The position numbers and the translations under genes are program-made. The notes under the pieces were generated by a model. The model was not told where the DNA came from, did not search any database, and was given only the letters and a program-made list of their open reading frames with translations. Source: Diacronema lutheri (Eukaryota; Haptophyta; Pavlovophyceae; Pavlovales; Pavlovaceae). From it: a DNA stretch of 64,000 bases. Below are positions 63,701 through 64,000 of the stretch, one piece after another; position 1 is the stretch's first letter; the number at the start of each line of letters is the position of its first letter. The DNA lies in assembly GCA_019448385.1 (NCBI GenBank), contig JAGTXO010000006.1, forward strand, positions 248,001 through 312,000, written 5' to 3'.

Positions 63701-63947
63701 CGGCGCGCGTGAGCCGCTTGTCGAAGGACGGCCGCGTGCTCGGCGGCGCACGCGCCGACGCCACCGCCGCGCCCGCGTCCGCGTCCGCGCCGGTGCGCGC
63801 GGCTGCGTCGCCATACGAATCGTACGGCACGCGCAGCATCGAGCGCGTGGGCGCGGGCGAGCGCGCGTCGGCGCGCGGCTCAACGGCATAAGGCGCGCCC
63901 AAGCTCGGCGTGCGAGCGCGCCGCCTGCTTGGCGCCGCGTCGTCCAT
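60750..63947 (-). CDS. Long disordered protein of unknown function
   Basis: Exons 63947-61959 and 61757-60750 encode 998 residues. The 201-base intron (GTGCGG...GCCAG, phase 0) is proposed because the in-frame read-through is purely Arg/Ala/His-rich. The protein is Ser/Ala/Gly/Arg-rich with few hydrophobics, Gly-Glu repeats (EGGGEGGGEGGG), many Ser-Pro sites, and short motif repeats (VPGARQPSMHGACFSLEV; VPGVQHSSLLGARFAAD), suggesting short linear binding motifs. Some clearly structured patches occur (LGALELVHSLGNFLDERVHA, ELQHKRFDLRGFADRQPAEL). The C-terminus ends ATSAYRSFGFARR. It could be a cytoskeletal or ciliary scaffold; there is no domain evidence. Confidence 0.6.
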   Translation of the reverse strand: MDDAAPSRRRARTPSLGAPYAVEPRADARSPAPTRSMLRVPYDSYGDAAARTGADADAGAAVASARAPPSTRPSFDKRLTRAESAPKPRTRKGAGSGRRLGALELVHSLGNFLDERVHALRPPDAPPDGGEADAQVIGELPRADGSRGQRARPWPPARHGEVEAAGGVAPFHARASAERTAWRGGKGRAARAANRPRARPLSEAASRELRAAGDVWIEHRGGEGGGGGGGEGGGEGGGEGGGRALAELRAAERRAPWEGGETAWVDDETAATSAAARLSLSPRRGAQRSSAQMRALLGGEARGGEPGASGAAGSMAAKPAHDELQLQSKRRAPTAGASGAGRASSARLSRDPAACGIEAAAATAGDALGGTLGGALGGVGARSAEFGELQHKRFDLRGFADRQPAELRGTHERQVWRSSHDPSISLPGAAPAPPARTQWGGPSAGSSPAGARGGGGDASLARAKPSGRYPHSLSGGAADALLRARAGPGADAGAAFADSPRSLARGSSARRQPMPTSRSTGASASLTSPRHAPTEPSARRAQPTAAVVTVAPATDARAAGAPTGDDASPGRAMVEAMSAVDIDSVVALGGKGGRAARNASSESEGVWPAAHSHVRSADGRVRSVGNAAHARDGLSGAVATSRSHSDDALRPLRSSDRVEEDAGVRVRAHARAAAPRRRWCVWCGARGADTWRIPRPHRTHLRLTRQKRHARTHARDAPPRCLPSRARARQECAPPVPRLRLAAAAGRAPSAPATQRAPAGRSPRALHGKVRAPVPGARQPSMHGACFSLEVSAARGGGRGAGGGAGQRARVPGARAAELFGPGFAADHEDAFRPHAAHGERDDDEPAAEERARSAGHAALSPRGGRAPVPGVQHSSLLGARFAADARAEDDEQRAASHAHARALAHASRTGGVQPAPIARADSALDDRGDECAARPVARALDPRADASPYHRIVASPYYGSHAAGVPSRAPDVDGAQSTREAAAEPFARPTVAARAAEGLARARATTGADSAASRLRRAREAYRHAVAVSLDKGAIAAGIGVTETPRTAQPGATSAYRSFGFARR

Positions 63948-64000
63948 CGCGATCCCCGCGTTCCTGAGCGCGCGCGGGCTGCCGGACCGTTCGCCAGCCG

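Overview
The window is nuclear DNA from a very GC-rich, gene-dense eukaryotic microalga. It carries spliceosomal genes with short GC-rich introns, a nucleus-encoded Psb28 photosystem II factor, transit-peptide proteins, a plasma-membrane nitrate transporter and a nitrite/formate channel, a SWEET sugar transporter, ciliary microtubule protein genes, condensin II, SmD3 and one tRNA-Val(GAC). A photosynthetic flagellate of the haptophyte type (Pavlovales-like) fits best, but that is an inference from content and base composition, not from a marker gene.

About 37 genes are called, commonly as divergent or convergent pairs with 10-130 bp between them. 0-13 kb: secreted/coiled-coil protein, amino-acid permease, RMND1-like, membrane protein, FNT channel, adenylosuccinate lyase, beta-helix protein, LNR (Notch-repeat) secreted protein. 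13-24.6 kb: homopolymer-rich spacer with a 118-base C run, psb28, ABM-like protein, methyltransferase/macro locus, SWEET, sterol-type glucosyltransferase, DA1-like peptidase, GT8, EF-hand protein. 24.6-36 kb: two copies of one MULE (Mutator-like) DNA transposon, a 602 bp internally deleted one and a 4,066 bp one with transposase, each flanked by a perfect 9 bp target duplication and each lodged in a short divergent promoter; condensin subunit H2, an F-box-like LRR gene, a GUCD1-like gene and an MRM2/FtsJ methyltransferase lie around and between them. 36-51 kb: sulfotransferase, ZNRD2-like, membrane protein, tRNA-Val, SmD3, kinesin-6-like motor, a poorly resolved 47-48.5 kb segment, RIMOC1-like and the NRT2 nitrate transporter. 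51-64 kb: a lower-GC unexplained segment, an Agenet-like protein, a ciliary TPH coiled-coil protein, an HD-phosphohydrolase/GT2 fusion, a two-domain translin/TRAX-like protein and a long disordered protein.

Most striking: (1) single chains carrying two functions that are usually separate (HD+B3GNTL1-like GT2; translin+TRAX, i.e. C3PO in one polypeptide; methyltransferase+macro); (2) G/C homopolymers of 17-118 bases that, when intergenic, always lie 3' of at least one gene and never in a divergent promoter; (3) a 4 x 189 bp array sitting inside one terminal repeat of the full-size MULE, each unit carrying a copy of the core terminal-repeat motif; (4) introns that mostly start GTGCG and end GCAG. 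The chemistry suggested by the genes includes nitrate uptake (NRT2) with plastid nitrite import (FNT), purine synthesis (ADSL), splicing (SmD3), chromosome condensation and cilium structure. Most long ORFs in this sequence are antisense or off-frame shadows caused by base composition and were left out.
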